64,000 nucleotides of DNA. Origin: Aspergillus flavus (taxonomy: Eukaryota > Ascomycota > Eurotiomycetes > Eurotiales > Aspergillaceae). A program made the position numbers and the translations under genes. Positions 34,482-46,200 of this stretch are shown here, piece by piece. Below the pieces are notes generated by a model, which made no database searches, was not told the origin of the DNA, and saw only the letters and a program-made list of their open reading frames with translations. The stretch is taken from contig NC_092406.1 of assembly GCF_009017415.1 (NCBI RefSeq), positions 2,294,001 through 2,358,000 of the forward strand, given 5' to 3'. The stretch's first letter is position 1. Each line of letters opens with the position of its first letter.

Positions 34482-35236
34482 TTTTTTTTTTCTCTTTTTA
34501 GTTGTTTTTAGTGTGTTGGAGGTGGTGATGATGATCAAGGTGGGTATAGCGAGGATGTTTGTGCATTTAATTTGCAATCAATTGTATTTTCGTTGTTCTT
34601 TCCTTTTCTTGATTCTTTGAAGGCGTTCGCATACAGCTTATCATGTATCATCGGAGAAGCCAGCTAGTAGTATATATATCCATTGATGTCCAAGTTAGGT
34701 ACGACTGAAGCATATAGTAATATATTATATACCCCAAGTCACATAAGCTGGTATTCCAAAAGCAATCACACCATAGCAGGCTTAGTAATAGATATATCCC
34801 AACTACTTAATATCAAGAATAATGCTTAAAGTGAGCTGTCGCCGGAGGGCGTTTGAAAGCCGGCGTTTGCCTCCCCGCCAAGTCGATCAAAGACCGGGTC
34901 GCCGAATTTAGGGTTCACGGTGGATGCGAGTGGAGAAAAATGGTGGAGAGTCTTGTAGTTTGTTAGTTTGTACGCTTACAGTGTCTTATCGCAGCTTTGA
35001 AAATTGATTGAAAGAAACTACGATGTTACTACTGGTCTCAGGAATAAGATCATTCATTTCATTCTCATCCATTGCTCCACCTTGATTTTGACATGCTCCT
35101 CCATCGGCGACTGCGCAATCCCGCTCAATAGAACCTCAAACGATAGGTGGGGATTGGGCTTTCCAAGACCCAAGAATAAAAGCTGCTGTTGCTATACGCA
35201 AGGGAGGTTACACACCTGCCTAGGTGGACCATTCCG
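34482..35236. promoter_or_regulatory. Divergent promoter region of the NMO and Zn2Cys6 genes
   Basis: 755 bases between two divergent start codons. Such an arrangement often means that the regulator controls its neighbour. I did not find a clear CGG-N-CCG palindrome by eye. Function inferred from arrangement. Confidence 0.45.
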
Positions 35237-37581
35237 ATGCTCCCGATAAAGGCTCCTGTGAAACTGGCATGTCTGCCATGGTGGGTCAGCCATCGTTGAT
35301 CTTGTTATATTCAGCTTTCTTGATCGAACTGACGATTTGCATAGCCGTGCCATCAAGACTCGCTGTGATGGACAGAATCCTTGCACCAATGTAAGAGGGA
35401 TCGCACTCATTTATCAACAGGCTTAACGTAGAGAATAACAGTGTTATAACAATCGCCGGGAGTGTCGCTACCGCCCCAGTCGACGAGGCGGGGCGCGCAA
35501 AGGGAATGCATTTAAGGCAAAGAAGCGTGCCATTGCTGCAACCAATACGCCATCCCCATTTTTGTCATTGGACCCAATAGAAACCCAAGGTCTTCCCTAT
35601 GCATTGGCCAACATCCAAGATGTCAGAGATTTATCTGTTGGTGATCTCACATCAGATGAAAACAGCAACCCTGCTTTCGAGTTGGGGTCACTTGCAATAA
35701 GAGCATATGGATGTGAGGCGGATCTGTATGTTGAAGCTGAAACCGTTCATACATAGTTTTTGATCTGGCCACAACTGATATAGTACCTTGTGGCTCTAGG
35801 ATCAATGCCTACTATGTCTTTATCCATCCATACTTTCCGGTGTTGCCCCCACCGGCGGTTGCCCAATATGAGGACCGCCCGTTTGCGATCTCGTTGAGAA
35901 CCGTCCAAGCAAATCAGACATTCTTACCTTACTGGCCAACTTCTCCCTTTGCGTTGGCTTTGTCCGCGATCCTCGTACTGTTTCCTCTGCCAGAAGATCC
36001 ACATTCCATGTCGGAAACCGCAGCCAGTGCGCGTCGGTCATACGCTGAACTCTATGCAAATGCAGCAATGAGCAGCATTGAGAACTGGAGTGACCTTCCC
36101 GAGCCGGCAACGCGCCTTACTAGTACAGCTGGAGGTCCGACCCGGTGGAGCTCGCTGCACCCCGACCTCCCGTGGAAGCTGGAATCGATATTGGCTCTTG
36201 TATTGCTCGGCATGTACGAGCTTTGCCAGCGGGGCAATTTCTCGAAGATGCGCGCTCGAACCAACCAGGCATTGACAACAGCGGTGGATCTGTCACTACA
36301 CACTGCCGACCCGGACGAGCCAGGCTGTTCAGATGCACAAAGTCGAGCCTGGTGGATGACGGTCAGCTTACCCGCCCTGACATCCGTTTTACATTATCGA
36401 TTGATTGCTTGTTGCAGATGTTTCTCAGTTATCATTCTTCGATTCTCAGTAATTCGGTAAGTTACATGAGTATGGAAACTGACCATCTTCGCCCTTAACT
36501 CATCAGCATTCAACTAACTTAAGCCAGAGCCCTATCATCCTCATCGACGACCCTCGGATCAGCACACCGTACCCAGTATTCCGTGGCTGTCTTGAAGTAT
36601 GTTCCCCACTTAGCCCTAATCCCTAATACTCGGCTTACGCGTACATCAGCCCTGGCCATTATTGGCAAAAGCACAAGATACACTTCTCCAAACATGCAAC
36701 CTAGCAAAGGAGCTTGAGAAAGAAGACAGTAGATCTAGTCAATCACCCACCCTAATTGATCGTATTCGCGAGCTCAACTCTCGGATATCATCAATCGCCG
36801 CTGAGTCCGATCGATATCGATGTGTGACAAATCGGCAAGGAGCTGAATGTTTTGCTCCTCGAAACCTATGGGCAATTGCAAGTGCGATAATTCACAGGTG
36901 AGATCCTTACCTATCTTCGCCCCAACACACAAATAACGCTTCATCAACACAAGCAATTGGCATTCTAACTCTTCTATCTGCAGCGCTCGAATAAGATTGC
37001 ATCGCTTCAGAGCCTTCCTAGATCACCCCTTATTCCTAGGTGAACACTGTGGCCTCACCTCGATCAACCGTATCGACTTCCTAAACTCCTCACACCCCCT
37101 CTCCCCGAGTCGGATAACCAAAATCCACTCGACATTCCCCTTCACCGAGCAGGAGTCCGCAGCCATATGCCTGAAATCATCACTCGCCGTGTCCAGAGTT
37201 TTCCGCCACCTAACACCACCAAATCTATACTATACCGATGCACCTTCCGATAACGAGGCATCACCCAGGTCCTCCACGTCTCGATTCTGTCCTCGATCGC
37301 TTCCGTATATGGCCTGCTGCCAGATGCAAAGCTTCTATGCTCTCACAATGCTCCTACGAAGAGTTCGCACCTCATTATCTTCGGGCGACTTGCAGGCGTG
37401 TTATCACCTATTGAGCCAGCCTGAGCCAGGCTCGGAGGTGCAGGATGCCGAACGGCTGGTTGAGGAGCTACGCAATGGTCTTGAATCGTTGAGTGCGTCT
37501 ATGATAGCGGATGTTGCTTTCGAGGGTGTGGTTGGTATGGTACAGGAAATTGAAGGGGTTTGTTTCGCTACATTGTCCTGA
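35237..37581 (+). CDS. Zn2Cys6 fungal transcription factor
   Basis: Eight exons (35237-35280, 35345-35390, 35442-35725, 35800-36361, 36418-36456, 36528-36596, 36650-36897 and 36984-37581) give 629 residues. The DNA-binding zinc cluster is assembled from the first three exons: C12-LP-C15-RAIKTR-C22-DGQNP-C28-TN-C31-YNNRRE-C38, a perfect CX2CX6CX5CX2CX6C, followed by a basic segment (RYRPSRRGGARKG). The middle region, with INAYYVFIHPYFPVLP and a helix-rich stretch, fits the fungal transcription factor regulatory domain. Without splicing, the first Cys pair is out of frame and the gene would look broken. It lies next to the nitronate monooxygenase (divergent) and TPR paralog B (same strand, 543 bases downstream). 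Targets are unknown. Confidence 0.88.
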
Positions 37582-38124
37582 ATTGCAGACCAGTCGGTAC
37601 ACCTTGTTTGAATGATTTGAGTCGGGAGCATGTGTATTGTGGCGAGAGTCAGGGTAAGGATGAAAGGGCTACAAGAAGAGTAGGTATAGCATTTAGACCG
37701 TGTGTGAATATTGCCTTCTTCTGAACAAAGTGCCAAAAGTATAGTTTTGCGTATTATAGCAGATAGCCTTAGAGAGGCATGAACTACATAGCATTAGTTA
37801 TTAGTTGGACTTAGTAATGATGCTCTGACTCAGTAGTCGGCGATTAAATTTAGATGTGGATCCATGGACTTAGGGTTACGGTTAGTTCGGGATCATAACA
37901 AATCATATCCATTATCTGACTCCATTTCCCAGCAAACACCGATCCATGAGCTTGAGTAATACGCCGCCAATCTGCACAGAAGTGGCATGACGATATGGAG
38001 TAGTGTCTACTGCTACTATAAAACGGCTCCGAAGTTTCCCCTCTCCCCTCCTTATCTATCTTGCTGTACAGTGTATTCGTTCCCTTCATTCTTCTATTTC
38101 CTTCGTTCTCTTCACCAAATCATA
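37582..38124. other. Intergenic region with the TPR paralog B promoter
   Basis: Holds the 3' end of the regulator gene and the promoter of TPR gene B, including a TATA box (listed separately). No other gene. Confidence 0.55.
38017..38023 (+). promoter_or_regulatory. TATA box of TPR paralog B
   Basis: Perfect TATAAAA, about 105 bases before the ATG and followed by a C/T-rich stretch (38035-38100) typical of fungal transcription start regions. Confidence 0.65.
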
Positions 38125-39858
38125 ATGGGCTCTGTCGAAAATTCACCTGTACCGGCAAGCGCTGAATATTATGATCTTGGATCATTTGGACACACCATCA
38201 CTACAACCAGCGCAGATACACAAACATGGTTCAACCGCGGTTTAACCTGGTGTTACGCCTTCAATCATCTCGAAGGTGCCTATTGCTTCGAACAAGCAAT
38301 TAGCCATGATCCATCATGTACAATGGCTCACTGGGGATTGGCGTATGCGCTGGGACCCAATTACAATAAAGGCTGGGATCGGTTCGATCCCCAAGACTTA
38401 GCTGTCTGCTTAAAACGAGCCTTTGCCGCATCGCGACGCGCAAAGGAATTATCAGTCCATGCCTTGCCCTGGGAGCAGGCACTTGCCGACGCCCTTACAC
38501 TGCGCTACCCGAGCGAAACCCCGCTGGCGGACTACTCGGTGCCAAGCGCAGAATACGCTGCCGCCATGAAATCAGCGTACGAGAAGTACGGCAGCGATCT
38601 GGATATCGCAGTGCTGTATGCGGATGCGCTGATGAATTTGACTCCCTGGGCCCTGTGGGATCTGTTTACCGGCCAGCCTGTCAAGGGTGCCCCGACAGCT
38701 GACGTGCAGCGAGTGCTGGAACGGGCATTGGAGCAAGACGGTGGTTATCAACATCCTGGTCTTCTGCATCTGTATATTCATTATATCGAAATGTCTCCTA
38801 CCCCTGAGTTGGGTATGAATGCGGGTGATCATTTACGGGATCTGGTTCCGGATGCTGGTCATCTGCACCATATGCCTACTCATCTGGATATCTTGGTTGG
38901 TGACTGGCGCCGTTCTATTGCGTCGAATTATAACTCGACTCTTGCCGATGATAAATTCCTGCGTCGTGCGGGGGCTGTCAATTTTTATACGTTCTACCGG
39001 CTTCATGATTACCATTCGCTGATTTATGCTGCTATGTTTGCTGGAAAACTCAAAACCGCTATGGATGCTGTTGCGCGTATGGAGGCGTCCGTTCCAGAGG
39101 AGGTGCTTCGCATGAAATCCCCTCCTATGGCGGACTGGCTGGAGAATTTCATGACCGTGCGCGTGCATGTCATGGTACGCTTTGGCATGTGGGAGGAGAT
39201 TATTCAGATGGAATTGCCCCATGACCAAGATTTATACACGGTCAAAACAGCCATGGTTCATTATGCCAAGGGAGTCGCATATGCAGCGACGGGACGGGTA
39301 GGTGAAGCAGAGCAAGAGCGGGAATTATTCCAAAGGGCTCGGACACGAGTGCCAGAGACTCGTCGGGCCTATAATAGCAAGTGCTCCGATCTCCTGGCTG
39401 TGGCGTCCGCTATGCTCGATGGAGAGATTGAATACCGTCGTGGGGAGTACGAGCAGGCGTTCGACAGTCTGCGCAAATCGATCGAGCTGGATGATAGGCT
39501 TCCGTACAGTGAACCCTGGGCCTGGATGCAGCCTACTCGACATGCCTACGCTGCCCTTATGTTGGAACAGGGCCAAATCGAGAAGGCCGAGAGTGTGTAT
39601 CGCGCTGACCTTGGGCTGGACAACACTCTCATCCGGCCCCGGCGGCATCCGAACAATGTCTGGTCCCTCCAGGGCTACCATGAATGCTTGGTGCGTTTGG
39701 GGAAGACGGAACAAGCGGCTATGATCGAGCCTACACTAAGGCTGGCGCTGGCTGTGGCAGATGTCCCTATCAAGGCATCTTGCTTCTGCAGACTAGATAC
39801 ATCGCAAGCTCCGGAGGTGATTAAGAAGGGTTGTGGCGATAAAGGTCGTTGTCATTAG
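38125..39858 (+). CDS. TPR-repeat protein, paralog B (577 residues)
   Basis: Single-exon paralog of the gene at 29295-31028, of identical length. Shared blocks include AEYYDLGSF, WFNRGLTWCYAFNHLEGAYCF, DPSCTMAHWGLAYALGPNYNK, HPGLLHLYIHYIEMSPTP, PDAGHLHHMPTHLDILVGD, YHSLIYAAM, PHDQDLYTVKT, MLDGEIEYRRGEY, EPWAWMQPTRHAYAALMLEQG, HPNNVWSLQGYHECLVRLG and SCFCRL. The C-terminal tail differs, adding two cysteines (KKGCGDKGRCH). The start was set at MGSVENS, whose partner in paralog A begins at the same place; the frame is open 46 codons further upstream, but that lies over the TATA box and promoter. No localisation signal. Function unknown; see the findings on its conserved residues. Confidence 0.9.
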   Translation: MGSVENSPVPASAEYYDLGSFGHTITTTSADTQTWFNRGLTWCYAFNHLEGAYCFEQAISHDPSCTMAHWGLAYALGPNYNKGWDRFDPQDLAVCLKRAFAASRRAKELSVHALPWEQALADALTLRYPSETPLADYSVPSAEYAAAMKSAYEKYGSDLDIAVLYADALMNLTPWALWDLFTGQPVKGAPTADVQRVLERALEQDGGYQHPGLLHLYIHYIEMSPTPELGMNAGDHLRDLVPDAGHLHHMPTHLDILVGDWRRSIASNYNSTLADDKFLRRAGAVNFYTFYRLHDYHSLIYAAMFAGKLKTAMDAVARMEASVPEEVLRMKSPPMADWLENFMTVRVHVMVRFGMWEEIIQMELPHDQDLYTVKTAMVHYAKGVAYAATGRVGEAEQERELFQRARTRVPETRRAYNSKCSDLLAVASAMLDGEIEYRRGEYEQAFDSLRKSIELDDRLPYSEPWAWMQPTRHAYAALMLEQGQIEKAESVYRADLGLDNTLIRPRRHPNNVWSLQGYHECLVRLGKTEQAAMIEPTLRLALAVADVPIKASCFCRLDTSQAPEVIKKGCGDKGRCH

Positions 39859-42303
39859 GCGATTGACCGGCACATTCGCATGCAAATCCATGAATGTATA
39901 TAGACGACCCGACTGCCATTCCACTCACGTTAATATCATAATTGTTACACATAGTGCTTGTTCTTCATTCGGCCAAGGACAAGACTCCTGCAAGTTGCCG
40001 TCTGATCTAATTAAAATGTGCCGGACAGGCAACACCCGTGAAGTGAAACGATGCCAATCTCGACTGTACCCCTGCAAATCGCGCAAGAAAACTATTGCGG
40101 GTAGAGATCCTAGACTGATCTGATGGACGTCTATGGACGATTAATGAAATCTGCATAGATGGGAGATGATCCACGGTGAGACCCAAATCCCGACAGGAGA
40201 AGAAAAAAAAAAGCAACGAAGCTTACCGCGAAAAGAGGACAGTGAAGAGAGTACGTGTCTCGACAGGTAAAATTGCAGTGGGTATAGGCCCATTGTGATG
40301 TATCACTTCTTCACCGCTGTCTAACTCTGCCCTAGGCCCCCAACAAACAAACAGAAACCATCCGGCCGGTAACGATCGTCTCAATGTTCTGACAGTTCTG
40401 TCCCTTCGATTTCTTTCGTTGAAACCATTTGGACTTTTCGACCCTTCCCTCTGGGAAGAACTTGCAGGGAGCACTGAACTTTACGGAGCCTTGGGATTCG
40501 ACCAGAACGCGGGGCATGACTCGTGTCCCTGCAGTTGACCAAACCCTCGGTGTCACTAACCGCAGAACTGGTTCAATCAGCTCGGGCCTCTTCTCAGCCA
40601 GAAGAAAAGCAAAGACCTCTTGGGGGCCAATTACGGATCGTCGGGACGTCCGAAAATTGGGGAAGTGAAACCAACCCCCCTGGCGGTACGACGGACTAGT
40701 GAATAGTGAATACGCAGAATGATCACCCCGTCTTACTATATCGGATAAGCTGGGAGGTCTCAATTGGATCGATGGTACCGGGGATCTGGTTGTGTGTCAC
40801 CTCCCCCGCTGCAAGGAGGGCTGACCGGCGGATACATCCTTTTCCCTAGTCTAGCATAGCTCTGTCCAACTCTGGAATGCTTGTGGTCCAAAAGGACAAA
40901 GGGAGTTCTTAACACGGATGACTCGAACCTTCTGGCTAATCGATGACAAAGGGCTCCATACAGTGGGAAAAGTCAATAACACCATCATAATTGCTTTTTG
41001 TAATTCCGACAGTCAGGATCGGCTCTCCTTGGCGTCCCAAGAAGCTTAATAAAAAAAAAGTAAATTTTTTATTAAAAAGCGAAAAAAGAAAAAGAATTAT
41101 GGGTCTAGCGGGGAAAGGAAAAAGAAAATAAGAGAATAAATCAAAAATACCACCTCGAGGCTCGCAGGATGTTACTCTGCCTCTTTAAAAGACTCTCCTG
41201 TACGTCCACATCCACCGATCCATTAGGGTGTTCACTACTATCCAGCACGCAACCACCACGAACAATTTTGGTGGCACCCAATCACCACTTTTTCTTGGAA
41301 TCTCTTTGCCCTAAAATTTGCTGTCTCCGCATATTTGCTTCCTACCCGATCTTTGAGGTGTTATTTCCACTGGTGGGAAGTGAATGACATTGCAGGGGGT
41401 TTGGCAAGTCGATCACGGTATGCGGCCAAGTTGGGGGTTCATGTGGCTAGCCCATCAATAAGAATTGCCTGCGGTACAGAGTAGAGAGCGGTCACCATTG
41501 ACTGGGACGAGTTATCCCTATGGATTTCAATGCCCAGCGGCTACTTGACATCACTTAACCTGAAGTTGATCCACTGCGCATTCACCCTTCAAACTTACTT
41601 CCCTCAAGTTTGTGCTGCCTCATATCAAACCTTTTTTCCCTGCATGGACGGCATTGGGCTTTACTAGATTTCGTCCTTGGAATGACAATATTGCAACACG
41701 GCATATTAAGTTGTACAATCCAGGCCATATCACTATTGGTTGACCTGTAAGTTGCATTTTCTTCCCTGGGGCCATGATAAACATTGATGCCTCTAATGGT
41801 TCCTTGATTCCCTTTTGGCTTTCGGAAATACCTGATTTAACATAGTTCAATATATGTACTCCGTACAATCCTCCGTGTACTTTTCTTCTTACTTTTATTC
41901 ATGCCCTTGCAACGCGGCTGTCTTGTCAACTAAGAAGCTCTTATCCCTTGAAAGCATACGATGCTAGGGAATTGATATCCCTTCACCTGAAGCATTTGGC
42001 AGATCATGTCTTCTTCACCAAATGGCTTTGTACTCCTATAATAATCTACTATAGCCTACTTCATTTTTCATCACTTATTTCTTTGCGATGTTCGAACGCT
42101 CCTGTCGTTGACCAACGCAGCCTTGCGAACTTTCCTATCTTCCAGCTTCTTTTTCCTTCTTTAATATCTTAATTATTTTTCCTTTTGCCTACTAGGAAAA
42201 CCCTAGGATCAGCAGAAGCTAGGTGACTAATGCTCCGTATCATCCAAGTGAACAAGTATTCGAGTCATACCCAGGTATCTGGAAGTCACCACACAAGCCT
42301 ACC
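39859..42303. other. 2.4-kb intergenic region
   Basis: No supported gene. AT-rich low complexity at about 41045-41085, C/T-rich runs before the F-box gene (41880-42200), and open frames without ATG starts (for example 40332-40763, minus strand). Confidence 0.45.
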
Positions 42304-43511
42304 ATGTCAGACAGACTCAGCTCTCTCCCCTTGGAGATAGTCCTTCAGATTCTTTCGTACCTACCTTTTAATTCAGTGCTTGCTTTTGGGGAGACGTGTC
42401 GCACCAACCACCGATCGCACATTCTCTGCCTCCGATGTCTACGGTTGGGGGTCTTCGAGAAGCGAACCCATTCTATAATATCTTGTCTCCAGGCAGGCTG
42501 GATCAAGGCTGATCAAGTTGGGGAAGAACTGGGGGAAGCCTTTCCCATCGAAAGGGAGACCGGGTCGGATTACACTATCTCCATTATCCGGCCGAAAGTC
42601 AAGCCGGTAAAACAGCCGCCACCTTCCAAACATCTAAGTAAGACGAAGGATGCAAAACTCCGATATCCAACGGAACCGCCGGTGATGCAGGAACACATAG
42701 TTCGAACCCAGAACCGAATCTTTTCTAGAGTAGTGAACCGGTACGGGCCATCACTCGTAAAGCTCGAGTTTATGGCGTACGACATTGACATCGAGAGCGC
42801 AATGGCACTAGGTACCAGATGCCGGTATGGACTGCGTCACCTTGCACTTCGCTTTGAACATCAACACATCAGAGATGGCCATATCAAGCCGAGCACCTGG
42901 CGATATCCGGCTCCATGCAGCGTTGCGTGGAATCTTCTTACTGGAATTGGACAGTATAAAAATATCGGTATTTCCGGGTTGCAGACCTTGATACTGGAGC
43001 GCTCTGGTATCACGCCGTGGCAGTTGACGATGCTCGTAAAGAAGAATCCTAATCTTACGGTGTTGAAGTTGAAAACCTGTCACGGTGCACAGCCAGATTT
43101 CTTGAATTGGCTGGGAGGCCTCGAAGAAGATCCGGACGACCCGGCAGAAACAGTTAACGGTTATGCACCGGGGTATAGACTTGAGGTTTTCTGGTTGGAG
43201 AACTGCCACGAGATTCTCACGCACCCCGTTGATGATTATGAGGATTTCCCGAAAGAAGCCTGTGATAGTGGTCTTGAATGGGTGAGAGGCTTGAGGAATC
43301 TGAAAGTGAGTGTCAACTTCATCCTCATAAATACTAGTTGCAATAGGAAGCTAATAGCACACAGTCCCTCTCTTTCAGCAAATGCATGAATATACCGTCT
43401 GAGTATGTTGAACGGGCGAACAAGTTAATCTGGAAAATCCCAGATATAACGTTGCCATTCTATAACTATGAAGAGGATACCCCAATCGAGGTTGATCCTA
43501 CCTTTTTGTAG
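42304..43511 (+). CDS. F-box domain protein
   Basis: Probable substrate adaptor of an SCF ubiquitin ligase. Two exons (42304-43305 and 43365-43511; donor GTGAGT) give 382 residues. The F-box lies at the N-terminus (about residues 3-45: SSLPLEIVLQILSYLPFNSVLAF in part). The remainder has Leu-rich segments (LRHLALRFEHQH, LQTLILERSGITPWQL, LTVLKLKTCHG) that suggest degenerate leucine-rich repeats. The ATG at 42304 has a good context (ACCATG) and immediately precedes the F-box. An alternative acceptor at 43380 leads to an early stop. The substrate is unknown; fungal F-box proteins of this kind are numerous and fast evolving. Confidence 0.82.
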
Positions 43512-44572
43512 TTTTGTTACTTACCTGTCTGACTCTGGTATTTACGACTTGATGATATGTTATCGTTCTTTCTTTTTTCTCCCATCTGTTCACACATACC
43601 CACTTCTCCATTAGCATTCATCACCCGGAGTTGTTGCATTCATGGTCACACAGAACCACGGCGTTTCATTTGGCGATATCATGGCTCTTGACGATCGATC
43701 GATAGAACTGTTCCTATCTTTACCCTAATGTAATCAATGCCTGATATTTCTTCTCGTGTTCGCAACTATTATCGTCTTACATGAGGGCACAAACTATAGT
43801 ACTAAATCCTTTGTGTTGAACTCGAGTAATTGTAACCTATGAGCTACGTGGCAACGTCCACACTGGTTGGCGGTATTTCTAGTCGTTACACGGTGGGCTG
43901 AAACTCATGGCAAGTCATAGATATGTAGTCCTATTGGCAAGCATAGTGGTCTGATATCCAATCAGCCCATGGAGACACAGCAGCATAACCAAGAGTGTAT
44001 GATGTGTATTAAAGTCTCTATAATGTGTACGACATTCGTGAAGGTTCTATGGGTTGATAATAGTTCTGCTGTGTTGCACAGCTGGGGGGCCAATGTTGGT
44101 GAGATGGCAAACATCTATAAGCAGATAATGGCATTGTTTGTTTCATGAAGACGGCTTGGGATTCTCGACTTCCTTGGATATTGTAAAGATTGGAAAGTTC
44201 AATACTCACCTTCGACTTCTATCTATACTCCTTAGAAACAACCGATATGGAAGCAAAAGCCGAGCACCACAAGATGCATGAACAGCCACAGAACCTGGAT
44301 TCAAGCTGTTATCTTTTTTCTCTGACACACCATCCGTATTCACGTTTTCACCCCTCCAAATGGACAGTAACACCAACCATTCTCTTTCCCTCTCCACCGA
44401 CAATGTTTGAGACATTCATTCACCGTCTAGAGTATGAATCCCTTCACTCCACGTCTTTCCTTTCACCACTTCTGGATGTTTTATCATCTCATCTTCGAAT
44501 GATTATCTTCAAACCTAATCTCACGTCGATGCACTGCCGAATGAAACCTTCCCAGAATACCGAGTCGCTGGC
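43512..44572. other. Intergenic region
   Basis: 3' region of the F-box gene and promoter side of the next gene. An open frame at 44247-44576 (starting MEAKAEHHKM) overlaps the next start codon by four bases. It has little coding character and may be a chance frame or upstream ORF. Confidence 0.4.
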
Positions 44573-46200
44573 ATGAAGAGATACAGATCTGCATCCCATT
44601 TCTGGGACTCTGCTCTGAACAAGATCTTCCCCAAGCGAGCGTCGCGATCGAGACCTGATGAGCGCAACACTTTTCTGTCATTCGAGTCTTCCACTGCCAG
44701 TGAACATACCGATGGCTTTTACATGTACTCCCAGGCTCTCTTAGAGCAAGAAAACAGACGACGTGAGGCCTTACTATTTCGCCAATCCGACAGCACAGAA
44801 GCTTCGTATTCGTCCGCTGTAAGTCAATAGTCTTGGCTCCCGACATACATTGTGTTGGAACTGACAAGGCGCAAGCTCATGGCGCCAATTCCGCGCCCTG
44901 CCCTTCCCTACACTATTAGTTCTCCCGAGTGGAACATCTTTTCTGAAGCTGTCAAGGCCCTCGAAGATGCGATTGACGACGATGCGTCCGACTGGCTCCA
45001 CAGTGTGCTGTCGGTCTTTTCCAAAGTCTACACCGTCGCCAAGATCATCGTCACAATTCTGATGTACTATGGGATTGAGGTACGGGACATTTGTCTGGCT
45101 AGTCGTTGTCGCGGTGTCTGAATTAACCGCGACCATAGGTGGAAGACATCCCTGATAGTGTTCCAGCCCATATAAGACGTGCGGAACAGATTGTGACGTC
45201 CAATTCGATTACTGATCTTATTGAGGCTGCGGAGAGCCTTTATTATTCCGTATATGCGAGGCTGATAATGGAGATCGCAAACGTTGACTTGTCAACTTAC
45301 TTTAACCTGGAACTCCGACGCACATCCCGCAAGGATGGGTTTACTCTTCCAGAGCCCGATCATTTGCTGAAAATTCTTGCGCACTGCAAAGACACACTCG
45401 AAGCGCCAACCGTTTGTAACCATGTCAATGAGGATCTCATCAAATTTCATCAAGATGAATTCATCCGCCGCGCCATGGAGAGGGCGATTGGCACAGGCTT
45501 TTTCCTCGACGATCTACTCGGATACCGCCGATACACTATGGGGATTGTGAGCGACACATCGTCTGAATTTCGTTCGAAATGGAACCACGACACGTTCCTT
45601 TACCAGATACCGCCGGAGGAGATCCTCACAGTTCAATCTGAGAAATACCTTTCTTTCATACCAAAACCGGAGGCTGTGCTGTCATTTAGTGGTTTCGATC
45701 TTCCATTCATTGACCGCAACAGTGTCGATCCGGGACTTTGGGAGCGTGAGCTCGTCAAGGACCATCGTCAGTCGGCTTTAGCCAAGATGGAAGGTAAAGG
45801 CATCGGAGACGTCAGGCGCGTGGACGAGCGACGTCGCCCGAGCGATTACATGAAAGAGAGAAAATGCGTTTGTCGCTCATCGTGCATCTGTTCCTGGGAA
45901 TGTACGTCGGATCCCGAACGTCCCTGCCCCTGCGCAGACCGTATGATGCAGATAATGCTGGCGAAGCGTCGCAAGGCTCCGGGAACACGCGACTTCGCTA
46001 CACGATGTGGCAGCCTTGCAAAGGCGATCTTCGAATGTGCTTCATTGATCAAACGGGATATTGATGATATTGAGATCGCGCTGGAGCTGGACCGGGCGTT
46101 TACACTAGTGGACAGTGAGATCGAAGCCCAGCGGCGAACGCCTCTAAAGACTAATGGGGTGAAGTCTTCGAGTGAGGATCGAAGTTTTGATATGGGATGA
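44573..46200 (+). CDS. Unrecognised protein with a Cys-rich segment
   Basis: Three proposed exons (44573-44818, 44876-45079 and 45139-46200) give 503 residues. The first junction uses donor GTAAGT, branch CTGAC at 44861 and acceptor CAAG at 44875, giving SYSSA-LMAPIPRP. The second uses GTACGG and CATAG. The N-terminus is Ser/Arg-rich. The middle is mostly helical, with one hydrophobic stretch (VAKIIVTILMYYGI) too short and polar to be a sure membrane segment. Near residue 400 is a compact cysteine block (CVCRSSCICSWECTSDP, then CPC) that may bind a metal. I recognise no family. The coding frame and matched introns make a real gene likely. Confidence 0.7.

Noticed and set aside
34087..34620. 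177-residue plus-strand frame
   Set aside because: Antisense to the nitronate monooxygenase and extends into its promoter; no homology signal.
35320..35390. Zn2Cys6 gene as a pseudogene with a damaged zinc cluster
   Set aside because: Reading straight through, the first two cysteines are missing. Using the GTGGGT donor at 35281 and the CATAG acceptor at 35344 restores a perfect six-cysteine cluster, so the gene looks intact.
40332..40763. 143-residue minus-strand frame
   Set aside because: No ATG start, basic low-complexity composition and no supporting splice context.
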